64,000 bases of DNA. It comes from Clostridia bacterium (lineage in GTDB: Bacteria; Bacillota; Clostridia; Christensenellales; Aristaeellaceae). Shown in pieces: positions 17,251 through 27,031 of the stretch. The stretch spans positions 62,001 through 126,000 of the forward strand of contig JAFUFB010000022.1 of the NCBI GenBank assembly GCA_017470145.1, in the 5' to 3' direction. Within the stretch, counting starts at the first letter, position 1; the number at the start of each line of letters is the position of its first letter. The position numbers and the translations under genes were made by a program. The notes beneath the pieces are model-generated. The model was not told where the DNA came from. It did not search any database and saw only the letters and a program-made list of their open reading frames with translations.

Positions 17251-17733
17251 ATGAAAAAGTTTACCTCCAAGGATCTGGCGCTGGGCGGGATGATCGCGGC
17301 GCTGTACGTGGTGCTGACCATGGTGAGCGCGGCCTTCGGGCTGGCCAGCGGCGCCATTCAGGTGCGGCTGTCCGAAGCCCTGACCATTCTCCCCGTGCTG
17401 ACGGCTTCAGCCGTGCCGGGGTTGACCATCGGCTGCCTGCTGGCGAACCTGATTACGGGATGCGCCGCATGGGACGTGGTTTTCGGCAGCGTGGCCACGC
17501 TGCTGGGGGCCATCGGTACCCGGCTGCTGAAGGATAAGCCCTTTCTGGCCTGGATTCCCCCAGTGGTCAGCAACATGGTCATTGTACCGGTGGTGCTGAT
17601 GAAAGTTTACGGCGTGGAGGACGCCTGGTGGTATCTGACGCTGACGGTGGGGGCCGGGGAGGTCATCGCCTGCGGCGTGCTGGGGCTGCTGCTCTTGCGA
17701 GCCCTGAAGCCCCTGTGGCAAAAGATCAAGTAA
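17251..17733 (+). CDS. queT: QueT family transporter (ECF S component for queuosine precursor)
   Basis: This is a 160-residue hydrophobic protein with about five membrane segments. The N-terminal KDLALGGMIAALYVVLT motif and the IQVRLSEALTILPVLT segment are typical of QueT. The family takes up preQ1/preQ0-like tRNA-queuosine precursors, using a shared energy-coupling module encoded elsewhere. The assignment is supported by the preQ1-I-like element directly upstream. The gene is monocistronic, with its own promoter and a terminator at 17821-17853. No queuosine biosynthesis gene is nearby, which fits a salvage role. Confidence 0.9.
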   Translation: MKKFTSKDLALGGMIAALYVVLTMVSAAFGLASGAIQVRLSEALTILPVLTASAVPGLTIGCLLANLITGCAAWDVVFGSVATLLGAIGTRLLKDKPFLAWIPPVVSNMVIVPVVLMKVYGVEDAWWYLTLTVGAGEVIACGVLGLLLLRALKPLWQKIK

Positions 17734-17820
17734 ATCATAGGCGCTGTTCGGCCATAAGCAAAGGGGTGGGAAACCTTCCTTTCGGGGGCGGAACAGAAGC
17801 AAAATAACATACAATCACTC

Positions 17821-17853
17821 CGCTTTCGCAGGTCTCGGCGAAAGCGTTTTTTT
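17821..17853 (+). terminator. Terminator after queT
   Basis: Perfect 9-bp stem CGCTTTCGC / GCGAAAGCG followed by seven T. Confidence 0.88.
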
Positions 17854-17877
17854 GAGGCGATTTCAGAGGTGGAAGGC

Positions 17878-17906
17878 TTGACAGGCAGGGCAAAAACCAG
17901 TAAAGT
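17878..17906 (+). promoter_or_regulatory. Promoter of the GH10 xylanase gene
   Basis: Consensus TTGACA and TAAAGT with a 17-bp spacer, 55 bp before the ATG at 17961. Confidence 0.78.
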
Positions 17907-17960
17907 TTTGCCAGATAGAAAACCCCTTCGAATTGCCCAGTGGAAAGGAATGGAACGAAC

Positions 17961-19190
17961 ATGAAAATCGCCGCTTCATTATTTATTGTTATTACTCTGA
18001 TTCTGTCCGCCCTGCCCGCCTGGGGGGAGGTCAGTGGTCGCTCCGCCGAGGAATACGCGCCGCCGCTGAAGGAATTGGCGGAGAAGGCGGGGTTTAAGAT
18101 CGGCCTGTGCCTGAGCCCCAATCAGCTGCAGGACGTGAAATACCTGGACCTGCTGTCCACCCAGTTTAACACCACCACCTGCACCAACGAAACCAAGGCC
18201 TATTCCCTGCTGAACCAGCGGGCCAGCCAGCAGAGCGAGGACGGCATGCCTCGCATGGATTACACGGTGGCGGACCGGATGGTGGGCTGGGCCCGGGATC
18301 ACGGCGTGGGGGTTCGGGGCCATGTGCTGACCTGGGACGCCTACATGACGGATTGGTTCTTCCGGGAGGGGTACGATTCCAGCAAGCCCATCGCCTCCCA
18401 GGAGGTGCTGCTGGCCCGGCTGGAAAGCTACATCACCCAGGTGGTGACCCATTTCGAAACGGAATTCCCGGGTACCATCTACTGCTGGGATGTGGTGAAC
18501 GAGGCAATGGGGGACAGCGCGGCGGAATATCGGGCGGGGGATCCCACCCTGCTGCGGACCACCCGGAACGGCCAGCCCAACGTGTTCTATGAATACCTGG
18601 GGGAGGATTACGTGGCTTATTCCTTCCTTTTCGCCCGGAACGCGGCGGAGACCCTGGGGGCGGATATCCGGCTGTTCTACAATGACTTCAACATGCTCTA
18701 TCCCGCCAAACGGGCGGCTACGAAGCATCTGGTGGAAAAGATCAACCATTTCGCCCAGGACGAGGCGGGGAACGATCGGCAGTTGATCGACGGCATCGGC
18801 ATGCAGGGATACATGGGGGGATACGGCCAGCAGGCGGGATGCCTGAGCCAGGACCTGATCGCCAACACCAAGGCAAGCATCCAGGCCTTCGCGGAACTGG
18901 GGCTGGAGGTGCACATTACGGAGATGGCCCTGCGGAATTACGATGAAACCAAGGCCCAGGAGCACGCTGCTTTCTACGGACGGATGTTCCAGATGCTGGC
19001 GGGCATCAATCAGGAGATCGGCCGGGACGCCCTGACCAGCGTCACCATCTGGGGCGTCAGCGACGTGACTCCCAACGTCTGGAACGAATATACCTGGAAG
19101 CTGAATGGCACCTGGTCCGGCATCCTGACGGAGCGGGGGGAGATCAAGACTTCCTTCGATGCCATGTACGACGCCCTGAAGGGGGAGTAA
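17961..19190 (+). CDS. Secreted GH10 endo-1,4-beta-xylanase
   Basis: The ATG at 17961 begins a clear signal peptide (about 22 residues, ending LPAWG), so the enzyme is exported. The 409 residues form a single GH10 barrel with no carbohydrate-binding module. The acid/base glutamate is E181 in CWDVVNEA and the nucleophile is E321 in VHITEMAL. Other family marks are VRGHVLTWDA and the final VTIWGVSD. The ITEM form replaces the commoner ITELD. The role is cleavage of xylan backbones outside the cell. It is a single gene with its own promoter, followed by a GH38 gene. Confidence 0.92.
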   Translation: MKIAASLFIVITLILSALPAWGEVSGRSAEEYAPPLKELAEKAGFKIGLCLSPNQLQDVKYLDLLSTQFNTTTCTNETKAYSLLNQRASQQSEDGMPRMDYTVADRMVGWARDHGVGVRGHVLTWDAYMTDWFFREGYDSSKPIASQEVLLARLESYITQVVTHFETEFPGTIYCWDVVNEAMGDSAAEYRAGDPTLLRTTRNGQPNVFYEYLGEDYVAYSFLFARNAAETLGADIRLFYNDFNMLYPAKRAATKHLVEKINHFAQDEAGNDRQLIDGIGMQGYMGGYGQQAGCLSQDLIANTKASIQAFAELGLEVHITEMALRNYDETKAQEHAAFYGRMFQMLAGINQEIGRDALTSVTIWGVSDVTPNVWNEYTWKLNGTWSGILTERGEIKTSFDAMYDALKGE

Positions 19191-19300
19191 TCCACCCGTG
19201 GGAAGCGCAGCGGTAATTCTTTTACCTAATTTGGAGAGGACAACCTGACCGTGTGTTCATCAAAAGAGGAAAGCAGCATGCATAGGAGAGGGCGGACGGC

Positions 19301-22300
19301 ATGAAGTATATGCATTCAGAATGGCGGGAACGGGCGCAGCATTGGATTGAGACCCTGAAGAAGGATCTGTATCTGCCCCTGGGGGAGATTCCGGTGGAAG
19401 GGTTTATCACCCGGGACCATCTGACCCCGGCAGAGGCGAAAGCCCGTGATTTTGCTCCCATGGCCCCGGGAACGGTCTGGGGGTACACCTGGGAGTACTG
19501 CTGGATGCGGGGAGAGGTGACTCTGCCCCCGGATGCGGAGGGAAAGCGGATCGTCATGGATCTGGATGCTGGCGGGGAGGCCACCCTCTTCGTGAATGGG
19601 AAAAGTTTCGGAACCTACCGGGCCGGATGGGTGGAGGTGCCCCATCATTTTATCGAGGATAACGTCCTGACTCGGCGGGGCCGGGCGGGGGAGCGCTATG
19701 AGATTCTGATGGAGGTCTATGCCGGCCATTACTTCCCCCAGTCGGATACCATGCATGGCACCTGCACCGGCCCGGTGCTGCCGGGGGATTATCAGGACCC
19801 GAAGGAGGGGCTCCCCCGGGCGACCCTGGGCCGGTTGACCTACGGCGTCTGGAATGAGGATGCCTATCAGCTGTACATGGATATGCAAACGCTGTTGAGC
19901 CTGCTGGGCCAGGTGGATCCGGAGAGCCTGCGGGCGGATAAGGTGGCGGAGGCTTTGCAGCAGGCCACCCTGCTGGCGGATTTCGAGCAGCCCCTGGCGG
20001 AGCGCATCGCTTCCTATCAGGCGGCTCGAGAAGCGCTGCGGCCGGCGCTGCAGGCGGTGAACGGCAGCACCGCTCCCCAGTTCTACGCCATCGGCAACGC
20101 CCATATCGACCTGGCCTGGCTGTGGCCCATGGCGGAGACCATTCGCAAGACCAGCCGCACCTTCGCGGCCCAGCTGCGGCTGATGGAGGAATATCCGGAA
20201 TATAAGTACATCCAGAGCCAGCCCGCGGCCTATGTCATGTGCCGGGAGCATTATCCGGAGCTGTACGCCCGGATTCAGCAGGCGGCGAAGGGGGGCCAGT
20301 GGATTCCGGAAGGGGCCATGTGGGTGGAGCCGGACACGAACATGACCAGCGGGGAGTCCCTGGTGCGCCAGGTGATCCATGGCAAGCGTTTCTTCCGGGA
20401 GGAGTTCGGGGTGGATTCGGTGCTGCTGTGGCTGCCGGACACCTTTGGCTATTCCGCGGCCCTGCCCCAGATTCTGCGGGGCTGCAGGGTGAAATATCTG
20501 GTGACCCAGAAGATTTTCTGGAGCTACAACGAAGGGGACCGGTTCCCTTATCATTATTTCACCTGGCAGGGGGCGGACGGCAGCCGCATCGATACCTTCC
20601 TGCCCACCAGCTATACCTATAAAACTCATCCCCAGGAGATCTGCGAAACCTGGAACAAGCGGGCTCAGAAGCGGGGGCTGGAGGCCTTCCTGCTGCCCTT
20701 CGGATATGGGGATGGCGGCGGCGGGCCCACCCGGGATGACCTGGAATATCTTCGCCGGGAGGAGAACCTGGAGGGGATGCCCCGGGTAAAGACGGAAAGC
20801 CCCCTGCGGTTCTTCCAGGAGATGGAGGCCCAGGGCGGCCCCCGGCATACCTACGTGGGCGAGCTGTATTTCTCCGCCCATCGCGGGGTCTATACCAGCC
20901 AGGCCGCCATCAAGCGGGGAAACCGGAAGGCGGAGCTGGCCCTGCGGGAGGCGGAAATCTGGGGCGCCCTGGCGGCGGCCCGGGGGAAGGAATATCCCCT
21001 GGCCCGGATGGACGCGGCCTGGAAGAGGCTATTGCTGAATCAGTTCCACGATATTCTGCCCGGCTCCAGCATCGCCCGGGTGTACGAGGAGGCTCGGCGA
21101 GATCATCAGTGGATCATCGCCGAGGCGGAAGCGGTGCGGGAGGAGGCCTTGAGGGCCCTAACCGGTGGTGAGGGCGTGACGGTGTTTAACTCCCTGTCCT
21201 TCCCCCGGACGGGGCTGATCCCCGTGCCCGAGGCCTTCGGGGCCGGAGCGGAGACGGTGGAAGGGGAGGCGGTTCCCGTCCACCGGATGGCCCAGGGCTG
21301 GATGGCCCAGGTAACGGTGCCCGCCTGCGGCGCGGTATCCCTGCGGCCTGGAAAGGGCATGGAAAAGAACACAGTTCGCGCCTGGCGGGAGGGGGAGAAC
21401 CTCCTGATGGAAAACGAACTGGTGCGGGCGGTGATCAACGACCGGGGCGAGGTGATCTCCTTCCGGGAAAAAGCCACCGGCCGGGAATACGCCGCCGGAC
21501 CCATGAATCGGCTGCTGCTGTACAAGGACGTGCCCCGGAAGTTCGACGCCTGGGATATTGACTCCAATTACATCCTGCAGCCCGTGGAGCTGCCGGAGCC
21601 GGTGTCCCTCTCCATCCTGGAAGAGGGCGGCCTGCGGGCGGTGATCCGGGTGGAGCGGGGAATTGCGAATTCCCATTTTGAACAGGAGATCAAGCTGACC
21701 GCGGGCAGCCGCCGGCTGGATTTCGAAACCCGGGTGGATTGGCGGGAGCTGCATCGACTGCTGAAGGTGGAATTCCCCGTGGCGGTGGAAGCCATGGAGG
21801 GGATCAACGAGATTCAGTTTGGATACATGGCCCGGCCCAATCATCGGTCCCGGCTGTATGACAGCGACCGGTTCGAGGTTTGCAATCAGCGGTACAGCGC
21901 CCTGTGTGACCAGAGCCACGGCGCGGCGGTACTGAACGATTGCAAGTATGGCATCAGCATGAATGGCAACGCCCTGCAGCTGACCCTGCTGCGGGCGGCC
22001 GCCAGCCCGGAGATGCGGGCGGATAACGGGGAGCATACCTTCGCCTATGCCTTCATGGGTTGGGAGGGCAGCTTCCTGGAAAGCCCGGTGGTGCGGGAGG
22101 CCTATGATCTGAACGTGCCCCTGGTGACGGCGGAAGGCACGGGGCCCAGCTTCAGCGCCTTCGAAGTGGACGCGGAGAATGTGTTCATCGACACGGTGAA
22201 ACCGGCAGAGGACGGCAGCGGGGATATCATCCTGCGGCTGTATGAAGCCAAACGGGCGGATACGGCCTGTCGCCTGGGGATCCATCTTCCCGCGGCGGAG

Positions 22301-22417
22301 GTTGCTCTGTGTGATATGTTAGAGAATCCCCTGGAGAGCCTGCCTATGGAGAAGGGGGAAGTGGCCCTGCGGTTCCACACCTTCGAGGTCAAGACCATCA
22401 GAATCAAGACGAAGTAA
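19301..22417 (+). CDS. GH38 alpha-mannosidase
   Basis: A cytoplasmic-type alpha-mannosidase of 1038 residues with no signal peptide. The N-terminal beta-sandwich is followed by the catalytic domain: metal-binding IGNAHIDLAWLWP, then WLPDTFGYSAALPQIL with the likely nucleophile D380, and QFHDILPGSSI. A central helical bundle and the large C-terminal beta-domains complete the architecture. The length is typical of the bacterial GH38 group that includes YbgG and SpGH38-like enzymes. The substrate is probably short mannosides from N-glycans or mannans. It lies 110 bases after the xylanase gene, possibly in one transcript. Confidence 0.93.
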   Translation: MKYMHSEWRERAQHWIETLKKDLYLPLGEIPVEGFITRDHLTPAEAKARDFAPMAPGTVWGYTWEYCWMRGEVTLPPDAEGKRIVMDLDAGGEATLFVNGKSFGTYRAGWVEVPHHFIEDNVLTRRGRAGERYEILMEVYAGHYFPQSDTMHGTCTGPVLPGDYQDPKEGLPRATLGRLTYGVWNEDAYQLYMDMQTLLSLLGQVDPESLRADKVAEALQQATLLADFEQPLAERIASYQAAREALRPALQAVNGSTAPQFYAIGNAHIDLAWLWPMAETIRKTSRTFAAQLRLMEEYPEYKYIQSQPAAYVMCREHYPELYARIQQAAKGGQWIPEGAMWVEPDTNMTSGESLVRQVIHGKRFFREEFGVDSVLLWLPDTFGYSAALPQILRGCRVKYLVTQKIFWSYNEGDRFPYHYFTWQGADGSRIDTFLPTSYTYKTHPQEICETWNKRAQKRGLEAFLLPFGYGDGGGGPTRDDLEYLRREENLEGMPRVKTESPLRFFQEMEAQGGPRHTYVGELYFSAHRGVYTSQAAIKRGNRKAELALREAEIWGALAAARGKEYPLARMDAAWKRLLLNQFHDILPGSSIARVYEEARRDHQWIIAEAEAVREEALRALTGGEGVTVFNSLSFPRTGLIPVPEAFGAGAETVEGEAVPVHRMAQGWMAQVTVPACGAVSLRPGKGMEKNTVRAWREGENLLMENELVRAVINDRGEVISFREKATGREYAAGPMNRLLLYKDVPRKFDAWDIDSNYILQPVELPEPVSLSILEEGGLRAVIRVERGIANSHFEQEIKLTAGSRRLDFETRVDWRELHRLLKVEFPVAVEAMEGINEIQFGYMARPNHRSRLYDSDRFEVCNQRYSALCDQSHGAAVLNDCKYGISMNGNALQLTLLRAAASPEMRADNGEHTFAYAFMGWEGSFLESPVVREAYDLNVPLVTAEGTGPSFSAFEVDAENVFIDTVKPAEDGSGDIILRLYEAKRADTACRLGIHLPAAEVALCDMLENPLESLPMEKGEVALRFHTFEVKTIRIKTK

Positions 22418-22490
22418 TATTGATCAGCTGCACCAACCCTCGTGAGGCTCTTTCTTTGGAAGGGTAGACGAAGCCAAACATTGAAAAAAA

Positions 22491-22509
22491 TCCCCCGCCA
22501 AGTGGGGGA
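22491..22509. repeat. GC-rich intergenic hairpin (dispersed family)
   Basis: TCCCCC pairs with GGGGGA around a GCCAAGT loop, preceded by an A-run and followed by TGATAAAAAT. It may end the mannosidase transcript on the minus reading or be a repeat copy. Confidence 0.5.
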
Positions 22510-22563
22510 GTGATAAAAATACCTGGAAATCAATGATTTCCGAAAAAAGGAGGAAACGAAAAA

Positions 22564-23193
22564 ATGGATTCTTTTGTCTTCAAGCGCAACGAACTCCTGG
22601 CCCAGAAAACCATCAAGGGACTGAACTCCCGCAACATGTCCGGCTACTATGCCGCCAGCAAGGAGGAAGCCCTGCGCCTGGCGCTGGACTTGATTCCGGA
22701 GGGCAGCCAGGTCACCATGGGCGGCGGCATGAGCGTCCATGAGATCGGCCTCGTGCAGGCGCTGAAGGAAGGAAAATATGACTTCATCGACAGGGACGAA
22801 ATTGCGGATAAGCGGGCGGCCATGCTGGCAGCCTACGATGCGGACGTGTTTCTTTCCAGCACCAACGCCATGACGGACGACGGCGTGCTGATCAACATCG
22901 ACGGCAACGCGAACCGGGTTTCCGCCATCGCCCAGGGGCCCAAGAAGGTGATTTTCATCGTCGGCATGAACAAGGTTTGCAGCGATGAGGACGCGGCCAT
23001 GAAGCGGGCCCGGAATCTGGCCGCACCAGCGAATGTGCAGCGCTTCGGCCTGAACACCCCCTGCGCAAAAACCGGCACCTGCGCCAACTGCAAGAGCCCG
23101 GACACCATCTGCTGCCAGTTCCTGATCACTCGTTTCTCCCGCCATGAAGGCCGGATCCATGTGATCCTGGTCAATGATGAGCTGGGGTTCTGA
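22564..23193 (+). CDS. LUD-domain (LutC/YkgG-type) protein
   Basis: The 209-residue protein has the LUD domain seen in lactate-utilisation proteins: VTMGGGMSVHEIGL, then DADVFLSSTNAMTDDGVLINIDGNANRVSA and PKKVIFIVGMNKV. A C-terminal cysteine cluster (CAKTGTCANC...ICC) is characteristic of the single-domain Clostridia members. No lutA or lutB gene is beside it, so a lactate role is uncertain; the precise reaction is unknown. The AAGGAGG ribosome site is strong. It is followed 39 bases later by a large membrane protein gene. Confidence 0.85.
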   Translation: MDSFVFKRNELLAQKTIKGLNSRNMSGYYAASKEEALRLALDLIPEGSQVTMGGGMSVHEIGLVQALKEGKYDFIDRDEIADKRAAMLAAYDADVFLSSTNAMTDDGVLINIDGNANRVSAIAQGPKKVIFIVGMNKVCSDEDAAMKRARNLAAPANVQRFGLNTPCAKTGTCANCKSPDTICCQFLITRFSRHEGRIHVILVNDELGF

Positions 23194-23232
23194 GTATAAG
23201 CGAAGGATCCAATGAGCATAGAGGAGGAAGCG

Positions 23233-25209
23233 ATGAATCAGAAGGAAAGAGAATTTCAAGGGAAATGGAGGAAAACCAAAGCCAAAGGATGGGGCAAGTC
23301 CACTCTTCTGGCGGCTTTGGCCTGGCTCGGTTTATCGCTGACGCTGCCGGATCCCGGCAAATCACAGATCCTTCTGAATCTGATCGCTTCTTTTCGGGAT
23401 TTCGACCTGCTCTGGCTGCTGGTTCTTCCTGGGCTGTACTTCCTGTTTCAGAAAGCCGACAGGGTAGCTCACCCGGACAGAAGGTGGACACACTTGATTC
23501 CCGCTTGTTTTTTCGGGGCGAATATGGTGTTGGGTTTTGCCTTCCGGGCGGAGAATCGATGGGATATGCTCTGGAGCCTGCATAATGGGCAGCTCCTGAA
23601 GACGCTGATCCTTTGGGCGGCCTGGAGTCTGGTGCTGGATCGGGCGCTGGTTCTGTTTTTTGCACTGCTGAACAGGGCTGGATCAAGCATCGCAGAGCAT
23701 ACAAACGGACGGCCCGCCAGAAAAGGATTGCGTCCGCTGCGCTGGTATGTGCAGGCATGGCAAGCCCATCCCTTTGCGACTCCCTTCCTGACGATGCTGA
23801 TTTGCTTCTTACCGCATTTTCTGATGGCTTATCCTGCCATGTTCATGGGGGACACCTGGAGCATCGTGGTTCAGGGATATCCTGAGCTGGGCCTGACAGG
23901 GGTGGACTATCTGGCTCCGGAAAAGGTGCTGCAGCCAGGCGTAATGATCAATCAGCACCATTCTCCGGTTTATACGCTGATGCTGCATGCCTTTCTGCAG
24001 CTGGGAACGGGACTTTTTCATTCCCTGAATACAGGTATTTTCCTCTATGTGCTGCTCCAGGCAATCGCGATGATCGCAGCCATGGCCTATGTGCTATCCA
24101 CCCTTTCCCATAGGCGAATCGCCATGGCCGAGGGAATCACTCTCATGGTTTATTTTCTCCTGCATCCCCAGATTCGGAATTTTCTCCTCATGGTCACCAA
24201 GGATGGGCTATATGCCGCCTGTTTTATCACAGCCATGACTGCTGGCTATCGCTTATGGAAAAAACAGGCACAGCGTCGGGATGTGGCGGTGATTCTGCTG
24301 GCCGCGGCGGGGAGCTTGCTCCTGCGGAAAGAGGCGCAGTATGTGCTGCTGCTTTCCGGAATACTGATGGCGCTTTTGAATCGGCAACATCGGAAGGCCA
24401 TCCTTGGCTTTACGGCCGGGATGATGGTTTTCATTCTGGGCGTTACCCATGGGCTGTATCCCCGGCTGGGCTATACGCCGGGAGGAAAGCAGGAAGCCTT
24501 ATCTGTCCCCTTTCAACAGACGGCTCGGTACCTTCGGGATCACCCAGATGACGTATCGGCCGAGGAAAGGGCCGCCATCGATGGCGTGTTGGAATATGAT
24601 CTTCTGGCGGGAAACTATGTTCCAGACGGGGCTGATCCAGTGAAAGGCTTGTATCGCCAGGAGGCAACCGGTGCGGAGCTGATTGCTTATTTTAAGGCGT
24701 GGGGTAGCATGCTCCTTCGCCATCCAGATACATATTTCCAGGCAACATATAACAATTATTATCAGTATCTATACCCGGGGGATACGCGGATCAACTTCGA
24801 CAAATTCGGCTGGTCTGCTTGGATGTGCGAATTCACAAACAATCGAATTGAGCCGCTGGGAATCAGCTTTTCCCTGCCCGGATGGAACGAGAGAGGCCGC
24901 TTGATCAGTGATTCTTTGGTAGACGCTGGAATTCTGGATGTGCCGCCTTTTTCCTGGCTGATGACGCCGGCGCTGTATTCCTGGATGCTGATTTCCCTCC
25001 TGTTCTGGGCTGCTAGCAGGCCGAAGGGCAGTGGGCGCCGTCATCTGGTTATGCTGATGATTCCAGAGCTTTTGACCCTCCTGGTGGCCTTTGCGGGGCC
25101 CACCAATGGGTTTTACAGCCGATATATGCTGCCCTTGACCGCGTTTTTGCCAGCGCTAATGCTGGTGATGATTTCGGAAACCGAGGAAGGCGCAGAAAGA
25201 GAAGGCTGA
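23233..25209 (+). CDS. Polytopic membrane protein, DUF6020/glycosyltransferase-C-like
   Basis: The ATG at 23233 is chosen because GAGGAGG lies just upstream; an in-frame ATG at 23212 lacks this. The 658-residue product has a short basic cytoplasmic start and about a dozen membrane segments. A long loop contains FMGDTWSIVVQGYPELG and NQHHSPVYTLMLHAFLQLG, in the style of GT-C integral membrane transferases. I match it by appearance to the DUF6020 family common in gut Firmicutes. It probably acts on a lipid-linked sugar or cell-surface polymer, but this is inference. It stands alone between the LUD gene and convergent gpmA. Confidence 0.7.
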   Translation: MNQKEREFQGKWRKTKAKGWGKSTLLAALAWLGLSLTLPDPGKSQILLNLIASFRDFDLLWLLVLPGLYFLFQKADRVAHPDRRWTHLIPACFFGANMVLGFAFRAENRWDMLWSLHNGQLLKTLILWAAWSLVLDRALVLFFALLNRAGSSIAEHTNGRPARKGLRPLRWYVQAWQAHPFATPFLTMLICFLPHFLMAYPAMFMGDTWSIVVQGYPELGLTGVDYLAPEKVLQPGVMINQHHSPVYTLMLHAFLQLGTGLFHSLNTGIFLYVLLQAIAMIAAMAYVLSTLSHRRIAMAEGITLMVYFLLHPQIRNFLLMVTKDGLYAACFITAMTAGYRLWKKQAQRRDVAVILLAAAGSLLLRKEAQYVLLLSGILMALLNRQHRKAILGFTAGMMVFILGVTHGLYPRLGYTPGGKQEALSVPFQQTARYLRDHPDDVSAEERAAIDGVLEYDLLAGNYVPDGADPVKGLYRQEATGAELIAYFKAWGSMLLRHPDTYFQATYNNYYQYLYPGDTRINFDKFGWSAWMCEFTNNRIEPLGISFSLPGWNERGRLISDSLVDAGILDVPPFSWLMTPALYSWMLISLLFWAASRPKGSGRRHLVMLMIPELLTLLVAFAGPTNGFYSRYMLPLTAFLPALMLVMISETEEGAEREG

Positions 25210-25235
25210 TTGAGCTCGCGCTGAAATCCGGACTA

Positions 25236-25268
25236 AAAATATCGCCCTCCCTTTTCGGGGAGGGCGAT
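25236..25268 (-). terminator. Terminator of gpmA
   Basis: ATCGCCCTCCC at 25241-25251 pairs with GGGAGGGCGAT at 25258-25268. On the minus strand it is followed by TTTTT (plus 25236-25240). It may also act weakly for the convergent membrane-protein gene. Confidence 0.8.
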
Positions 25269-25287
25269 TTGCATCCGAGGGGCAGAA

Positions 25288-26034
25288 TTACTTTTTCTTG
25301 CCCTGGTTGGCAACGGCTTCCATCTTGGCCTTCAGGGCTTCCTGGTCGCCGAGATAGTAGTGGTTGATAACTTTGAAATCATCGTCGAATTCATAGACCA
25401 GGGGCGTACCGGTGGGAATGTTGACGCCGATGATCTCCTCATCGCTCAGGTTGTCAAAATACTTCACCAGGGCGCGGAGGGAATTGCCATGGGCGGCGAT
25501 GATGACCCGCTTGCCAGCGGCCATATCCTTCTTGATGACCTCGTTGAAGTAAGGCACGGCACGCTCAATGGTGATCTCCAGGCTCTCGGTGGCGGGCAGA
25601 TCCTTCTTGTCCACATCCCGGAACATGGGCTGATTGATGGCGGCGCGCTCATCCGTATCCTCCAGGGCCGGAGGCGTAATATTGAAGGAACGACGCCAAA
25701 TCTTCACCTGCTCTTCGCCGTATTTCTCGGCGGTTTCGGCCTTGTTCAGCCCCTGCAGGGCGCCGTAGTGACGCTCGTTCAGCTTCCAGGACTTGACCAC
25801 GGGCAGCCAGGCCCGATCCATCTCGTCCAGAATATGATTCAGGGTATGGATGGCGCGCTTCAGATAAGAAGTATAGCAGATGTCGAAATCATAGCCTTCG
25901 GCCTTCAGCAGCTGACCAGCGGCCTTGGCTTCCTCATGGCCCTTTTCGCTCAGATCCACATCGGTCCAGCCGGTAAAGAGGTTCAGCTTGTTCCATTCGC
26001 TTTCCCCGTGGCGGACCAAAACCAGTTTCATCAT
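25288..26034 (-). CDS. gpmA: 2,3-bisphosphoglycerate-dependent phosphoglycerate mutase
   Basis: A glycolytic enzyme interconverting 3- and 2-phosphoglycerate through a phosphohistidine. The RHGESEWN motif near the N-terminus holds the catalytic histidine; [13 protein letters not shown] and [10 protein letters not shown] are the other signature segments. About 248 residues, typical for dPGM. The start at 26034 ([10 protein letters not shown]) is preferred to an ATG at 26043, which abuts the AAAGGA ribosome site and leaves no spacing. A consensus promoter lies at 26092-26120, and the gene is monocistronic. Confidence 0.95.
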   Translation of the reverse strand: MMKLVLVRHGESEWNKLNLFTGWTDVDLSEKGHEEAKAAGQLLKAEGYDFDICYTSYLKRAIHTLNHILDEMDRAWLPVVKSWKLNERHYGALQGLNKAETAEKYGEEQVKIWRRSFNITPPALEDTDERAAINQPMFRDVDKKDLPATESLEITIERAVPYFNEVIKKDMAAGKRVIIAAHGNSLRALVKYFDNLSDEEIIGVNIPTGTPLVYEFDDDFKVINHYYLGDQEALKAKMEAVANQGKKK

Positions 26035-26091
26035 GGGTATCATTCCTTTCGCAATCGCAAGGTAAGCAGGAACTCCCTGCTTTCGATGAAC

Positions 26092-26120
26092 AGTCTATCC
26101 GATTCGGGGAAAGTTGTCAA
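26092..26120 (-). promoter_or_regulatory. Promoter of gpmA
   Basis: Minus-strand TTGACA and TAGACT with a 17-bp spacer. Confidence 0.8.
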
Positions 26121-26235
26121 TGAAAAAACAAATTGAATTTCTGCGAGGAGAAAGGGATTCATCTGTAGAAGGGAAGAAGCTTGCACTGCATGAAAATTTG
26201 TATGATCTGGCCGAAAAACGTTGATAAATCAAGGG

Positions 26236-26265
26236 TTGAGAAATGAGGAGGGGATATGGTAAAAT
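26236..26265 (+). promoter_or_regulatory. Promoter of purC
   Basis: TTGAGA and TAAAAT with an 18-bp spacer, 33 bp before the purC start. I see no purine riboswitch in the 264-bp gap between gpmA and purC. Confidence 0.65.
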
Positions 26266-26298
26266 ATCGACATTCCATTTTCAGCGGAGGAAGGGCGA

Positions 26299-27018
26299 AT
26301 GCCGGAGATCAGGGAACTCCTTCGGGAAGGAAAAGGCAAACGGGTTTACGCGACGGATGATCCGGAACTGGCCATCGTGTATTATAAGGACGAGGCCATG
26401 GCCTATCATGGGCTGAAGCGGGGGCGGATTTTGGGCAAGGGCGAGATCAACAACGCCATCTGCCAGCATCTGTTCACCCTGCTTTCGGAGCAGGGGGTGG
26501 AGAATCACTTCGTGCGCCAGCTGGATCCGCGGCAGAGCCTGGTGCTCCGGTGCGACATGATGGCCTTCGCCGTCAAGGTGCGGAATCGGGTGGCCGGCGG
26601 CATGCATACCCGCACGGGCCTGCCCATCGGCATGAAGCTGGATCGCCCTGTGCTGGAATTCGTGCTGAAGGATAGCGAGATGGACGTGGATCCCCTGGTG
26701 AACCACACCCATCTGCTGGCCATGAAGGCCGCTACGATGGAAGAGATCGAGGAGATTCGATTCCTGAGCCGGAAGATCAACGATATCCTCTCCGCCTACA
26801 TGAGCGAGATTGACATTGAGCTCATCGATTTCCGAATCGAGTTTGGCCGATACAAGGGTAAGATTTTACTGGCGGACGAGCTGAGCCCGGACAAGGCCCG
26901 TTTCTGGGACAGCAAGACCCATGAGCCCCTGGATATTGACCGCTTCCGGCGGGATCTGGGCGGCGTGACGGAGGCCTATCAGGAAGTGCTTCATCGGATG
27001 ATGGGGACGACATATTGA
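26299..27018 (+). CDS. purC: Phosphoribosylaminoimidazole-succinocarboxamide synthase
   Basis: SAICAR synthetase, an ATP-dependent step of purine synthesis. The 239 residues fit the bacterial enzyme. Typical segments are GKGKRVYATDDP, KGEINNAICQHLFTLL, VRNRVAGGMHTRTGLP-like and LIDFRIEFGRYKGKILLADE, then SPDKARFWD. GCGGAGGAAGG is the ribosome site. No other pur gene is adjacent. The next gene follows after 13 bases. Confidence 0.95.
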   Translation: MPEIRELLREGKGKRVYATDDPELAIVYYKDEAMAYHGLKRGRILGKGEINNAICQHLFTLLSEQGVENHFVRQLDPRQSLVLRCDMMAFAVKVRNRVAGGMHTRTGLPIGMKLDRPVLEFVLKDSEMDVDPLVNHTHLLAMKAATMEEIEEIRFLSRKINDILSAYMSEIDIELIDFRIEFGRYKGKILLADELSPDKARFWDSKTHEPLDIDRFRRDLGGVTEAYQEVLHRMMGTTY

Positions 27019-27031
27019 GCAGGGTTATTTC

